From contig JAKBJU010000020.1 in the NCBI GenBank assembly GCA_021835845.1, positions 1-36,720 on the forward strand: a stretch of DNA of 36,720 nt, given 5' to 3'. This DNA comes from Pseudomonadota bacterium. GTDB taxonomy: Bacteria > Pseudomonadota > Gammaproteobacteria > Burkholderiales > JABEVD01. Below, one piece after another: positions 17,071-26,006 of this stretch. A program made the translations under genes and the position numbers. How positions within the stretch are numbered: position 1 is the stretch's first letter; each line of letters opens with the position of its first letter. A model generated the notes under the pieces. The model did not search any database, had not been told where the DNA came from, and saw only the letters and a program-made list of their open reading frames with translations.

Positions 17071-17481
17071 ATGCTCTGGGTCAAGGCTTTTCACATCATC
17101 CTGGTCACCAGCTGGTTCGCCGGCCTCTTCTACCTCCCCCGCATCTACGTGAATCTGGCGATGGCGGAACAGGAAGCCGAGATCGAACGCCTTCTGCTGA
17201 TGGCGGGAAAGCTCTACCGATTCATGACGCCCCTGGGAGTCCTGGCGCTCGGCCTGGGCACCTGGCTCTGGCTGGGATTCGGCTTCTCGGGAGGCTGGCT
17301 GCATGCCAAGCTGCTCCTGGTGCTGCTTCTCATCCTCTATCACTTCTACTGCGGAAAGCTGCTGAAGGACTTCAGGGCGGGCAAAAACGAAAGAAGCCAT
17401 GTCTGGTACCGCTGGTTCAACGAATTTCCGGTCCTGGCGCTGACCCTCGTGGTGATACTGGTGGTGGTCAAGCCCTTCTGA
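17071..17481 (+). CDS. hemJ: Protoporphyrinogen IX oxidase, HemJ type
   Basis: This is a 136-residue inner-membrane protein with four hydrophobic helices. HemJ oxidises protoporphyrinogen IX to protoporphyrin IX in haem synthesis and replaces HemG/HemY in many proteobacteria. The N-terminal block WVKAFHIILVTSWFAGLFYL and PRIYVN (about 3-28) carries the conserved His, and the later LHAKLLLVLLL contains the conserved Lys. Length matches the family. It ends the plus-strand series and converges on coq7 with 6 bases between stops. Confidence 0.92.
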   Translation: MLWVKAFHIILVTSWFAGLFYLPRIYVNLAMAEQEAEIERLLLMAGKLYRFMTPLGVLALGLGTWLWLGFGFSGGWLHAKLLLVLLLILYHFYCGKLLKDFRAGKNERSHVWYRWFNEFPVLALTLVVILVVVKPF

Positions 17482-17487
17482 GAGACG

Positions 17488-18114
17488 CTAGACCCAGTAG
17501 GTGATCCCGGTCATCGCTTTCGACGACAGCTTCATCAGCACCCTTGCCGGGAAGGGAAGTTCCGCCCCCCCCAGCGACACGGCCATCGACGCGTGCTGGA
17601 CTTCGTCGTACTTCATCTGCTCGACCACCGCGCGGCTTTTCAGGTCGGCAAGCGGCAGGCGCTCCAGGTGTCCGGCGAGATGGCGCTCCACCTGGCGCTC
17701 CGTTTCCGCGAGGAAACCCAGATTCCATCTGTCGCCGATGAGCCCCACCCCGGCGCCGATCGCGAGCGACCCCGCATACCAGAGCGGATTGAACAGGCTC
17801 TTCCTTCCCCCCAGCTCCTTTATCCTGTTTTCCGTCCAGCAAAGATGCTCCGTCTCTTCCCAGGAAGCCCGCTCCAGGGAGTGCGCGATTTCCCTGTTTT
17901 TCGCTGTCATGGCCTGGCCCTGGTAGAGCGCCTGGGCGCATATCTCCCCGCTGTGGTTGATGCGCATCAGGGCTGCGGAAAGCCGCTTCTCCTCGCGGCT
18001 CAGCGCTCCTTCCGGCATGTCTTCCCCAGGCTGCGGACGGAGAGATGCGGCAGGAGCGAAAAGCGTCCTCAGCCCCCTGTCGAACCCTGTGATAATCCTG
18101 TCGATATCGATCAT
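17488..18114 (-). CDS. coq7: Coq7-type demethoxyubiquinone hydroxylase
   Basis: This is a 208-residue diiron monooxygenase that makes the last ring hydroxylation in ubiquinone synthesis using oxygen. Metal-ligand motifs are [15 protein letters not shown] (about 51-65), EETEHL and DEVQHA. A hydrophobic stretch after residue 105 is consistent with peripheral membrane binding. ATG 18114 ([18 protein letters not shown]) is the family start and overlaps the glcF stop as ATGA, so it is probably coupled to glcF. An upstream in-frame ATG at 18198 would add 28 residues encoded inside glcF and is unlikely. Coq7 stands in for UbiF of enteric bacteria. Confidence 0.94.
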   Translation of the reverse strand: MIDIDRIITGFDRGLRTLFAPAASLRPQPGEDMPEGALSREEKRLSAALMRINHSGEICAQALYQGQAMTAKNREIAHSLERASWEETEHLCWTENRIKELGGRKSLFNPLWYAGSLAIGAGVGLIGDRWNLGFLAETERQVERHLAGHLERLPLADLKSRAVVEQMKYDEVQHASMAVSLGGAELPFPARVLMKLSSKAMTGITYWV

Positions 18115-19295
18115 TCGAATCCCATCTGAAAAGCCAGTATAACCACGGGATGCAGCACCGCCGCACCGGAGAGGCGCCCCCCCATAAACATCGCGCACCC
18201 GACGTTGGAGGTCGCGATGAAATCCGCGCCGGATTCCCCCACCATCTCCATTTTATCATCCAGAAGCGAGTTTGCCATTTTCGGCTGGGTCAGGAAATAG
18301 CTTCCGGCGGAACCGCAGCACTGGCCGTTCCCGCCCAGAGGCGCGATCTCCGCCCCCGGTATCCTTTCGAGAAGCCGGTAGGGATACTCCTGCCCTTTCA
18401 GCACATTCCTCATAGAGCAGGGGTCGTGCACGGCTATCCTTGCCTTGAGGGGCGCAATTTCGATTTCCTCCCACCCTTTCGCTTCGTTCAGGAACCGGCT
18501 GATGTCATACACCCTTTCCGGGAAAGCCCCGAGAAGCTCGGAAGTGCAGGCCGAGGAAGTGCACACTATCCTCTCCACCCCCTGAAAGGCATCGACATTT
18601 CTTTCGCTCAGGGAAGACGCATCCTCCCCGAAGCGGGCGTGGAGCGCGCCGCAGCAAGTCTGGCTTTTCGGCACATGAACCGTGTAGCCCAGCCTGTTGA
18701 GGACATGGATCGAAGCGTTCAGGGCGAGCGTATCGGAAAGCCTGGCGACGCAGCCGAGGAAGAGCCCGACCTCCCCGCGGACCCTGCCCTGCGCGGGATG
18801 GACGGTTTTTTCAGGAGCCGGCCCGGCATTTTTCGGAAGCATGGCATCCAGCCTTTTCAGCTTTCCCGGGAGGACTTTTCCGATTCCGCTCGCCGAATAG
18901 ATCCTTCCGATTTTTTCCAGTCTGTCCGGATGCGCGGCGAGGCTCAGAGAAACGCTCTCGACAGCTCTTCTCCAGAAGCCGGAATTCCTGGCCGACTCGA
19001 CGGGTCTTCTCATGTCCCTCAGGATGTCGCCATAGGAAACCTGGTTGGGGCAGGCCTTCTCGCATGCCCTGCAGTCGAGGCAGAGATCGATGTGCTCGAT
19101 GAACCTGGCGCTGACCGGAAGCTCGCCCTTCATCACGCCGCGCATCAGGTTGATCCTGCCCCTGGGAGAATCGGCCTCGGACAAGGTTTTCCGGTATGTC
19201 GGGCAGGCGGGCAGGCAAAGCCCGCATGAGACGCAGCGATCGGATTCTGAAATCGCCTTGGAAAAGGGAGAGGGCATTGCCTCGGCAGTCTTCAT
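18111..19295 (-). CDS. glcF: GlcF-like glycolate oxidase iron-sulfur subunit
   Basis: This is a 394-residue protein with two [4Fe-4S] ferredoxin motifs at the N-terminus (Cys21-24-27-31 and Cys72-75-78-82) followed by two CCG domains; the second ends in DPCSMRN and [12 protein letters not shown]. This is the GlcF layout, where the subunit passes electrons from the flavin subunit GlcD. No glcD or glcE is nearby, so it may serve another FAD-oxidase or partner; the exact role is inferred only from the family. The stop overlaps the coq7 start. ATG 19295 has no clear ribosome site; a TATAGT lies 9 bases upstream. Confidence 0.9.
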   Translation of the reverse strand: MKTAEAMPSPFSKAISESDRCVSCGLCLPACPTYRKTLSEADSPRGRINLMRGVMKGELPVSARFIEHIDLCLDCRACEKACPNQVSYGDILRDMRRPVESARNSGFWRRAVESVSLSLAAHPDRLEKIGRIYSASGIGKVLPGKLKRLDAMLPKNAGPAPEKTVHPAQGRVRGEVGLFLGCVARLSDTLALNASIHVLNRLGYTVHVPKSQTCCGALHARFGEDASSLSERNVDAFQGVERIVCTSSACTSELLGAFPERVYDISRFLNEAKGWEEIEIAPLKARIAVHDPCSMRNVLKGQEYPYRLLERIPGAEIAPLGGNGQCCGSAGSYFLTQPKMANSLLDDKMEMVGESGADFIATSNVGCAMFMGGRLSGAAVLHPVVILAFQMGFE

Positions 19296-19304
19296 GATCG
19301 TGCT

Positions 19305-19310
19305 ACTATA
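19305..19310 (-). promoter_or_regulatory. Candidate -10 for glcF-coq7
   Basis: TATAGT reads on the minus strand at 19310-19305, 9 bases before the glcF ATG. The -35 region is poor. If used, the leader would be only about 3 bases. Confidence 0.25.
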
Positions 19311-19434
19311 GCATTTTGAACCCCATTTCGAGGCCCCCTGTCATCAAATCGCCTCGATTTTGCTTTACAATCTGGTTTTGCATTCAGCAAAACAATTCTA
19401 TCCCAACAGGGCTCCGGAACCCCGAAAAACAAAC

Positions 19435-20262
19435 ATGGACGAGCCTTCCAAGGCAAGCTGGCTGCACCGATTGAGCGCGCTTCTGATGCGCGAACCCGAA
19501 GACAGGGAACAACTTGTCGCCCTGCTGCACTCGGCCTACGAGCGCAACCTGCTCGATGCGGACGCGCTCGGCATGATCGAAGGGGTCATGCAGGTTTCGG
19601 AAATGCAGGTGCGCGACATCATGATCCCGCGGCCGCAGATGGACGTGATCGACGTCAACGACCCGCCTGAAAAATTCATTCCTTTCGTCATCGAGACCGC
19701 GCATTCCCGCTTTCCCGTCATCGACGGCGACAAGGACAACGTGATCGGCATCTTGCTCGCCAAGGACCTGCTGCGCCACTATGCCGACGGCGAATTCGAC
19801 ACCCGGGAAATGCTGAGGCCCGCCGTCTTCATCCCGAAATCGAAGCGGCTCAACGTGCTGCTCAAGGATTTCAGGAGCAACCGCAACCATATCGCCATCG
19901 TCGTCGACGAATACGGCGGAGTGGCGGGGCTCGTCAGCATCGAGGACGTGCTCGAGCAGATCGTCGGCGAAATCGAGGACGAATTCGACTTCGACGAGAC
20001 CGAAGACAACATCATCGCCGACTCCTCGGGCCATTACCGCGTCAAGGCGGTCACCGAAATCGCGGATTTCAACGAGGCTTTCGGGACCCGCCTGAGCGAC
20101 CAGCACTACGACACGATAGGCGGACTGGTATTGAGCCGGTTCGGCAGGCTTCCCAAGCGGGGCGAGCATATCCAGGTCGAAGGACTCAAGATACAGATCC
20201 TGCGCGCCGACAGCAGGAGGATCCATTCGTTGCTGATAGAAAAGCTGAAGCCGGCAGAATAA
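19435..20262 (+). CDS. corC: CorC/YbeX-type CBS-domain protein
   Basis: This is a 275-residue cytoplasmic protein. A short N-terminal helix region is followed by two CBS domains (about 60-180; motif MIPRPQMDVID marks the first, IVVDEYGGVAGLVSIEDVLE the second) and a C-terminal CorC/HlyC domain (about 195-270). Lacking the DUF21 membrane domain, it is the short CorC/YbeX class, linked to divalent-cation (Mg/Co) handling and ribosome physiology. The frame opens at 19360, but ATG 19435 (MDEPSKASWLHRLSALL) is the family start. No strong ribosome site is visible. The stop overlaps the lnt ATG by one base (TAATG), the standard ybeX-lnt pair. Confidence 0.94.
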   Translation: MDEPSKASWLHRLSALLMREPEDREQLVALLHSAYERNLLDADALGMIEGVMQVSEMQVRDIMIPRPQMDVIDVNDPPEKFIPFVIETAHSRFPVIDGDKDNVIGILLAKDLLRHYADGEFDTREMLRPAVFIPKSKRLNVLLKDFRSNRNHIAIVVDEYGGVAGLVSIEDVLEQIVGEIEDEFDFDETEDNIIADSSGHYRVKAVTEIADFNEAFGTRLSDQHYDTIGGLVLSRFGRLPKRGEHIQVEGLKIQILRADSRRIHSLLIEKLKPAE

Positions 20263-21725
20263 TGCTTCCCAAAAAAAGAGTTGCGGCATTCCTGCTGGGC
20301 GCATTTTGCGTCGCCGGATTCGCCCCCTTCCACCTGTTCTTCCTTCCCATCCTGGCCATTGCAGGGCTGATTCATCTCTGGTCGGGAAAGGACGCAGCAT
20401 GGATCGGCTTCTTCTTCGGCATGGGGCTCTTCCTTTTCGGCGTCAGCTGGGTTTACGTGAGCCTGCACGATTTCGGCGGCATGCCCCTGCCGGTTGCGGT
20501 CCTCGCGACATTCCTGTTCTGCGCCTTCCTCTCGCTCTATCCGGCCCTTGCAGGCTTTGTCCAGGCGCGCATCGATACTTCCCCCGTCCTGAAATCCGTG
20601 CTTCTCGTTCCCGCCCTCTTCTCCCTGGGAGAATGGATGAGGGGATGGGTCTTCACCGGATTTCCCTGGCTCTCCCTGGGCTATTCGCAGACGGGGGCGA
20701 GCCCCCTGGGCGGATTCGCCCCGATTCTCGGCGTCTATGGCGTCTCGCTCCTTGTCGTGGCTTGCGGGGGACTGGTCTTCCTGCTGTCGAAACCACCTCA
20801 CCGGAAATTCGCTTCCATTCTTCTGATATTGATTTTCGCGGCCGGATACGGCCTGCAGCAGGTGACCTGGACGCATCCCGAAGGCAATCCCGTCACGGTC
20901 AGCCTGCTGCAGGGGAACATCCCCCAGAACAGGAAATGGGACGACGAAACGCTGGGCGACACCATGGACATCTACATGAAGCTCGCGCTCTCCAGCCGCA
21001 GCCGCCTGATCATCCTGCCCGAGACGGCGATCCCGCTGTTCAGCGACGAGGTTCCGAAGGAATACCTGGAAATGCTGCGAAACCACGGCAGGCAAAACGG
21101 CGGCGATGTCCTGATCGGATTGCCGGAACGGCAACCCAACCACGAGCAGACCTACTACAACAGCGTATTCAGCTTCGGCGCATCCCCGAGCGGCGTCTAC
21201 CGGAAATCGCACCTCGTTCCCTTCGGCGAATACCTTCCCGCCGAGCCCCTGTTCGGCTGGCTGCTGGATCTCATGCACATCCCGATGTCCGATTTCTCCA
21301 GGGGCGCCTTCGACCAGAAGCCCCTGGATGCGGCAGGCGAGAAGCTTGCCATAGACATCTGCTACGAGGACGTTTTCGGGGAGGAAGTCATCAGGCAGCT
21401 TCCCCAGGCCACCCTGCTCGTCAACGTCAGCGACGACGCCTGGTTCGGCGATTCGATCGCCCCGCGCCAGCACCTGCAGATCGCCCAAATGCGGGCGATG
21501 GAAACGGGGAGAATGATGCTGCGTTCGACCAACACGGGAGTGACGGCGGTCATCGACGAGCGCGGGCGGGTTCTCTCCAGGCTTCCCGAATTCAGGGAAG
21601 GATCGCTGGACGCCACCGTGCAGGGCTATTCCGGCGCGACGCCCTACGTGCGCTGGGGAAATCACGCCTTCATCCTGCTCGCGGGCGGCATGCTTTTGTT
21701 GGCGACATGGCGCAAAAACAAGTAG
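20262..21725 (+). CDS. lnt: Apolipoprotein N-acyltransferase
   Basis: This is a 487-residue inner-membrane enzyme that adds the third acyl chain to the N-terminal Cys of lipoproteins. About six N-terminal helices (to residue 200) precede a nitrilase-like periplasmic domain. The catalytic triad is visible: Glu254 in PETAIP, Lys315 in YRKSHLVPFGEY and Cys367 in CYED. A last helix closes the protein. It acts on the lipoproteins encoded here (dolP, lptM) among others. The stop TAG is embedded in TAGAAT, a likely -10 element for glyQ. Confidence 0.96.
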   Translation: MLPKKRVAAFLLGAFCVAGFAPFHLFFLPILAIAGLIHLWSGKDAAWIGFFFGMGLFLFGVSWVYVSLHDFGGMPLPVAVLATFLFCAFLSLYPALAGFVQARIDTSPVLKSVLLVPALFSLGEWMRGWVFTGFPWLSLGYSQTGASPLGGFAPILGVYGVSLLVVACGGLVFLLSKPPHRKFASILLILIFAAGYGLQQVTWTHPEGNPVTVSLLQGNIPQNRKWDDETLGDTMDIYMKLALSSRSRLIILPETAIPLFSDEVPKEYLEMLRNHGRQNGGDVLIGLPERQPNHEQTYYNSVFSFGASPSGVYRKSHLVPFGEYLPAEPLFGWLLDLMHIPMSDFSRGAFDQKPLDAAGEKLAIDICYEDVFGEEVIRQLPQATLLVNVSDDAWFGDSIAPRQHLQIAQMRAMETGRMMLRSTNTGVTAVIDERGRVLSRLPEFREGSLDATVQGYSGATPYVRWGNHAFILLAGGMLLLATWRKNK

Positions 21726-21728
21726 AAT
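21699..21728 (+). promoter_or_regulatory. Candidate promoter for glyQS
   Basis: TTGGCG (21699-21704, 4/6) is followed by 18 bases and TAGAAT (21723-21728, 5/6), whose first three bases are the lnt stop codon. The predicted start is near 21735, only about 3 bases before the glyQ ATG, and no Shine-Dalgarno is present there. Confidence 0.4.
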
Positions 21729-21737
21729 CGCGGATTT

Positions 21738-22649
21738 ATGGCTAATTTCCAGGACATCATTCTCAGGCTGCAGAACTACTGGTCCGGCAAGGGCTGCGTG
21801 CTGCTCCAGCCCTACGACATGGAAGTCGGCGCGGGCACCTCCCATACCGCGACCTTTCTGCGCGCACTAGGTCCCGAACCCTGGAAGGCAGCCTATGTCC
21901 AGCCTTCACGCCGCCCGAAAGACGGCAGGTACGGCGAGAATCCCAACAGGCTGCAGCACTACTACCAGTTCCAGGTGGTGCTCAAACCTGCCCCCGGAGA
22001 CATCCTCGATCTCTATCTCGGCTCGCTTGAGGCGCTCGGCTTCGACCTCAGGCAGAACGACATCCGCTTCGTCGAGGACGACTGGGAGAACCCCACCCTG
22101 GGCGCATGGGGGCTCGGATGGGAGGTGTGGCTCAACGGCATGGAAGTCACCCAGTTCACCTATTTCCAGCAGGTCGGCGGGATAGACTGCAGGCCGATCA
22201 CCGGGGAAATCACCTACGGCCTGGAGCGCCTCGCGATGTATCTGCAGGGGGTGGAAAACGTGTTCGACCTGAAATGGACGGAAGGCGTCACCTACGGCGA
22301 CGTCTACCACCAGAACGAAGTCGAGCAGTCGAAATACAATTTCGAGCACAGCGACGTGGAATTTCTGCTCCAGGCCTTCTCCAGTCACGAAAAACAGGCG
22401 AAGCATCTGATGGACGAGCAGCTTCCCCTGCCCGCCTACGAGCAGGTATTGAAAGCCGCGCACACCTTCAACCTGCTGGATGCGCGCGGAGCGATTTCGG
22501 TCACCGAGCGCGCAGCCTATATCGGGCGCATCAGGAATCTCGCGCGAAGCGTGGCGAGCGCCTACTTCGACAGCCGCGCCCGCCTGGGATTTCCCATGGC
22601 GCCGCAATCATGGGCCGAGGAAGTATTGGCGAAGAGGGAGAAGGCATGA
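21738..22649 (+). CDS. glyQ: Glycyl-tRNA synthetase alpha subunit
   Basis: This is a 303-residue catalytic alpha subunit of the bacterial alpha2beta2 glycyl-tRNA synthetase. The hallmark N-terminus [20 protein letters not shown] and the class II motifs ([37 protein letters not shown]) are present at expected positions, and the length equals that of the E. coli protein. It attaches glycine to tRNA-Gly together with GlyS. It sits 12 bases after lnt and overlaps glyS by 4 bases (ATGA). Confidence 0.97.
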   Translation: MANFQDIILRLQNYWSGKGCVLLQPYDMEVGAGTSHTATFLRALGPEPWKAAYVQPSRRPKDGRYGENPNRLQHYYQFQVVLKPAPGDILDLYLGSLEALGFDLRQNDIRFVEDDWENPTLGAWGLGWEVWLNGMEVTQFTYFQQVGGIDCRPITGEITYGLERLAMYLQGVENVFDLKWTEGVTYGDVYHQNEVEQSKYNFEHSDVEFLLQAFSSHEKQAKHLMDEQLPLPAYEQVLKAAHTFNLLDARGAISVTERAAYIGRIRNLARSVASAYFDSRARLGFPMAPQSWAEEVLAKREKA

Positions 22650-24763
22650 TGAAGAACCTTCTGGTCGAGCTTTTCGTCGAGGAATTGCCCCCGAAGTCCC
22701 TGAAGAAGCTGGGCGAGGCGTTTGGCAACGATATTTTTGCGCATTTACGCAAATTGGATTTTGCCAAAGCCAATAGCTCACCTACTTTCTTTGCATCCCC
22801 AAGACGAATTGGCGTACATGTGACGAATGTCCGTGACAAATGCCCTGATGTTCCTGTGCGTAAACGACTGGTTCCAGTTGAAGTTGCTTTCGATTCCACA
22901 GGACATCCAACAGCAGCTCTTACGAAACGCCTTGAAAAAGAAAATGCAACTTTGGCAGATACAAGCCGTGCTTTTGAAGATAACAAGGAATTTGTATGGT
23001 TGGATCGGACTGCGCCCGGAGTGCCGCTCTCATCCCTTTTTGAGTCAATTATTCTTGCTGCGATTTCAAACTTGCCAATCCCGAAAGTAATGACTTACCA
23101 GCTCGAAGACGGCTGGGAAAGCGTGAAGTTCGTGCGCCCCGTGCACGGCCTGGTTGCGCTCCACGGAACCGACATCGTTCCGGTTTCAATCCTGGGACTC
23201 TCTTCCGGAAGAACCACAAAAGGCCATCGCTTCGAAGCCGAAAAGCCCGAGATGGAAATCAGGGACGCAGACAGCTACGAAAACCAGATGGAAACCGAGG
23301 GCGCGGTCATTCCGAATTTCGAGAAGCGCCGGGCCGAGATTCTGCGCCAGCTCAATGAAGCTGCCGCGAAACTCGGCGGCGTGAAGCCGGTCGAGGACGA
23401 GGCCTTGCTCGACGAAGTAACCGCCCTGGTCGAGCGCCCCAACGTGCTGGTCGGGCAATTCGACAGGGCATTCCTCGAAGTGCCCCAGGAATGCCTGATC
23501 CTGACCATGAAGGCGAACCAGAAATACTTCCCCCTGCTGGATGCGCACGGAAAATTGACCGACCGGTTCCTGATCGTCTCCAACATCAACCCGTCCGACC
23601 CTTCTGCTGTGATCGGCGGGAACGAGCGCGTGGTGAGGCCGAGACTTGCGGACGCGAAATTCTTCTATGACCAGGACAGGAAGAAGCCGCTCGATTCGCG
23701 CATCATGGGGCTCTCCAGAATCGTCTACCACAACAGGCTGGGGAGCCTGGGCGAGCGCGTGGAGCGGGTCCAGGCAATCGCGCAGGCCATCGGCTTTCAG
23801 CTGGGCGGCGAAACATTGGCGCGGCAGGCCGACCAGGCTGCGCTCCTTTCGAAGGCCGACCTCACCACCGACATGGTCGGGGAATTTCCGGAACTCCAGG
23901 GCGTCATGGGGCGCTATTATGCCCTTCACGACGGCCATTCTCCCGAGATCGCCTTCGCCATAGAAGACCATTACAGGCCGCGCTTCTCTGGAGACGAGCT
24001 GCCGCGCAACCAGGCCGGCACTGTAGTCGCTCTGGCGGACAAGCTCGAAATACTGACGGGCCTCTTCGGCATCGGGCAGACCCCGACCGGGGACAAGGAC
24101 CCCTATGCCTTGCGGCGCCACGCCCTGGGGGTGATCCGCATCCTGATGGAACTGGATTTGCCTTTGAATTTGAACGAGCTTTTAAACGATAGTCTTGGAA
24201 ACTGGCTTTCTGCTGCGGCTTCGCAGAACGTGAACGCGCTGGCCGGCGTTATGGAAAGTCTCCCTGTCTTCATATGGGATCGCCTGTCCGGCCTGCTGCG
24301 CGAGCAGGGATATTCGGCGCTGGAAGTGGATGCCGTAGTAAGCCTGCATCCGCAACGTCTCGGCGACATTCCAAAACGACTTGCCGCAGTGCGTGCCTTT
24401 ACCGAACTCCCGGAGGCCGAAGCGCTGGCCGCAGCCAACAAGCGCGTGGGCAACATTCTCAAGAAATCCGAAGAAGGGGTGAGCGGCAGGGTCGACGCTG
24501 CATTGTTCGAAGAGCCGGCCGAAAAGGCGCTTTTCCATGCGCTCGAAAAAATCTCGCCGCAGGCCTCGGCCTGCTTCGAAAGAGGGGATTATTCGGGCTA
24601 CCTGAAGGCTTTCGCGGCATTGAAAACCCCGGTCGACGCCTTCTTCGACAGCGTGATGGTGAATGCCGAAGCCCCCGCTCTGCGCGCCAACCGCCTCGCA
24701 TTGCTCGGGGATCTCCGGCAGGCGATGAACAAGGTCGCCGATCTTTCGAGGCTGGCATCTTGA
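22646..24763 (+). CDS. glyS: Glycyl-tRNA synthetase beta subunit (mosaic)
   Basis: This is a 705-residue beta subunit, needed for tRNA binding. N-terminal [21 protein letters not shown] is diagnostic; the middle carries [20 protein letters not shown] and [18 protein letters not shown], and the C-terminal helical domain binds the anticodon. The frame stays open upstream; ATG 22646 with GAGGGAGAAGG before it is the start (ATG 22649 is adjacent). The stretch 22735-23100 (about residues 30-151) is about 45% GC with Arg codons CGT/CGA/CGC and no AGG, unlike the flanks at 60-67%, and a smaller such patch lies near 24150-24210. The protein remains intact. The stop overlaps the gmhB TTG. Confidence 0.95.
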   Translation: MMKNLLVELFVEELPPKSLKKLGEAFGNDIFAHLRKLDFAKANSSPTFFASPRRIGVHVTNVRDKCPDVPVRKRLVPVEVAFDSTGHPTAALTKRLEKENATLADTSRAFEDNKEFVWLDRTAPGVPLSSLFESIILAAISNLPIPKVMTYQLEDGWESVKFVRPVHGLVALHGTDIVPVSILGLSSGRTTKGHRFEAEKPEMEIRDADSYENQMETEGAVIPNFEKRRAEILRQLNEAAAKLGGVKPVEDEALLDEVTALVERPNVLVGQFDRAFLEVPQECLILTMKANQKYFPLLDAHGKLTDRFLIVSNINPSDPSAVIGGNERVVRPRLADAKFFYDQDRKKPLDSRIMGLSRIVYHNRLGSLGERVERVQAIAQAIGFQLGGETLARQADQAALLSKADLTTDMVGEFPELQGVMGRYYALHDGHSPEIAFAIEDHYRPRFSGDELPRNQAGTVVALADKLEILTGLFGIGQTPTGDKDPYALRRHALGVIRILMELDLPLNLNELLNDSLGNWLSAAASQNVNALAGVMESLPVFIWDRLSGLLREQGYSALEVDAVVSLHPQRLGDIPKRLAAVRAFTELPEAEALAAANKRVGNILKKSEEGVSGRVDAALFEEPAEKALFHALEKISPQASACFERGDYSGYLKAFAALKTPVDAFFDSVMVNAEAPALRANRLALLGDLRQAMNKVADLSRLAS
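22735..23100 (+). other. AT-rich patch inside glyS, likely recombined segment
   Basis: By hand count 22741-23100 has 162 G+C of 360 (45%); the following 60 bases have 40 of 60 (67%). Codons shift to ATT, GTT, CTT, TTG, CCA, CGT and CGA. Nine Arg codons occur and none is AGG, though AGG is common elsewhere in the gene. The right boundary is sharp near 23100. The reading frame and family motifs are unbroken, as expected from homologous replacement. Confidence 0.6.
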
Positions 24764-25293
24764 AGCTCGTCATCCTCGACCGCGACGGCGTCATCAATTA
24801 CGACTCCGACCAGTTCATCAAGAGCCCCGAGGAATGGAAGCCCATCCCCGGCAGCCTGGAGGCGATCGCGCGCCTCAACCATGCGGGCTATACCGTCGTC
24901 GTCGCGACCAACCAGTCCGGAATCGGGCGCGGCCTCTTCGAGATGTCCACGCTCACCGCCATCCACGAGAAGCTGCAGAAAATGCTCGCCCAGGCGGGGG
25001 GAAGGATAGATGCATTCTTCTACTGTCCCCACACGGCCGATTTGAAATGCTCGTGCAGGAAACCGGAACCGGGGATGCTTCTGGAAATCGCCGACCGCTT
25101 CGACACCGATCTCGGGGGGGTCCCGGCGATAGGCGACTCGCTGCGCGACCTGGTTTCCGCCGAAAAGGTGGGAGCCAATCCCATTCTGGTGCTGACCGGC
25201 AAGGGACAGAAGACCCTCGAAAGCGGCGGGCTGCCTGCAGGCACCCGGGTTTTCCGGGATCTCTCCGAGGCGGTGCAGTCTCTCGTGGGGTGA
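24760..25293 (+). CDS. gmhB: D-glycero-D-manno-heptose 1,7-bisphosphate 7-phosphatase
   Basis: This is a 177-residue HAD-family phosphatase. LDRDGVIN near the start holds the catalytic aspartates. TNQSGIGRG and the zinc-binding loop CPHTADLKCSCRKPEPGM (Cys-x-His ... Cys-x-Cys) are the GmhB hallmark, and GDSLRDL supplies the metal-binding Asp. It removes the C7 phosphate in the ADP-heptose pathway, between the HldE kinase step (not here) and the adenylyltransferase encoded at 14584. The start is TTG 24760, overlapping the glyS stop (TTGA) with GAGG 10 bases upstream; no ATG lies in the usual position. Confidence 0.95.
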   Translation: MKLVILDRDGVINYDSDQFIKSPEEWKPIPGSLEAIARLNHAGYTVVVATNQSGIGRGLFEMSTLTAIHEKLQKMLAQAGGRIDAFFYCPHTADLKCSCRKPEPGMLLEIADRFDTDLGGVPAIGDSLRDLVSAEKVGANPILVLTGKGQKTLESGGLPAGTRVFRDLSEAVQSLVG

Positions 25294-25295
25294 GC

Positions 25296-26006
25296 ATGAT
25301 CTTCCTCCGCTCCCTGGTCTTCATCCTGCTGCAAAGCGCGCTGACCCCGATCTTTTCCATCGCATCCCTGCTCACTTTCCCCTTCCATCCCCTGACCCGC
25401 TACAGGGTGATTTCGCAGTGGGCGCGCATCGTGATGTTCCTCGTCAAGGCGATCTGCGGGGTGAAATACCGGGTCCTGGGGATGGAAAACATCCCCGACC
25501 GTCCCTGCGTGGTCCTCTCCAACCACCAGTCGGCATGGGAGACCATCGCCTTTCAGGTCATCCTCCCTCCCCAGGTCTGGGTGCTCAAGAAGGAACTGCT
25601 GAAGATCCCCTTCTTCGGCTGGGGGCTCGCCATGACGAGTCCGATCGCGATCGACCGGGAAGAAGGGAGAGCCGCGCTCAAGCAGCTGATCGACCAGGGA
25701 AAGGACCGGCTGGAAATGGGGTTCTTCGTCATCGTTTTCCCGGAAGGCACGCGCATCCCCCCCGGGGAAATCGCGCCTTTCAGGATAGGCGGGGCATGGC
25801 TTGCGACGCACAGCGGCAGCCTCGCGCTGCCGATCGCCCACAATGCGGGCAGCCTTTGGGGGAAAAACGCATTCATCAAGCGCCCCGGCACCATCACGGT
25901 CAGCATAGGCGAGCCGATCGAGGCGAAAGGCATGAAACCCAACGAACTCAATGTGAAAGTCGAAGAATGGGTGCGCGCGGAAATGGCGAAAATGGAAAAG
26001 CCTTGA
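25296..26006 (+). CDS. plsC: 1-acyl-sn-glycerol-3-phosphate acyltransferase
   Basis: This is a 236-residue membrane-associated acyltransferase making phosphatidic acid. The HX4D/E motif reads NHQSAWE (Glu variant, seen in many betaproteobacterial members), and FPEGTR and the final LPIAHNAG block are present. Two hydrophobic N-terminal segments (about 2-24 and 45-55) anchor it. ATG 25296 is two bases after the gmhB stop. The stop overlaps the ygjP TTG start. The lnt-glyQS-gmhB-plsC order is typical of betaproteobacteria. Confidence 0.94.
   Translation: MIFLRSLVFILLQSALTPIFSIASLLTFPFHPLTRYRVISQWARIVMFLVKAICGVKYRVLGMENIPDRPCVVLSNHQSAWETIAFQVILPPQVWVLKKELLKIPFFGWGLAMTSPIAIDREEGRAALKQLIDQGKDRLEMGFFVIVFPEGTRIPPGEIAPFRIGGAWLATHSGSLALPIAHNAGSLWGKNAFIKRPGTITVSIGEPIEAKGMKPNELNVKVEEWVRAEMAKMEKP

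Noticed and set aside
20106-21845. Minus-strand open frame of 579 codons across lnt
   Set aside because: It lies fully opposite lnt, which has a complete catalytic triad; the antisense product has no recognisable domain or ribosome site.
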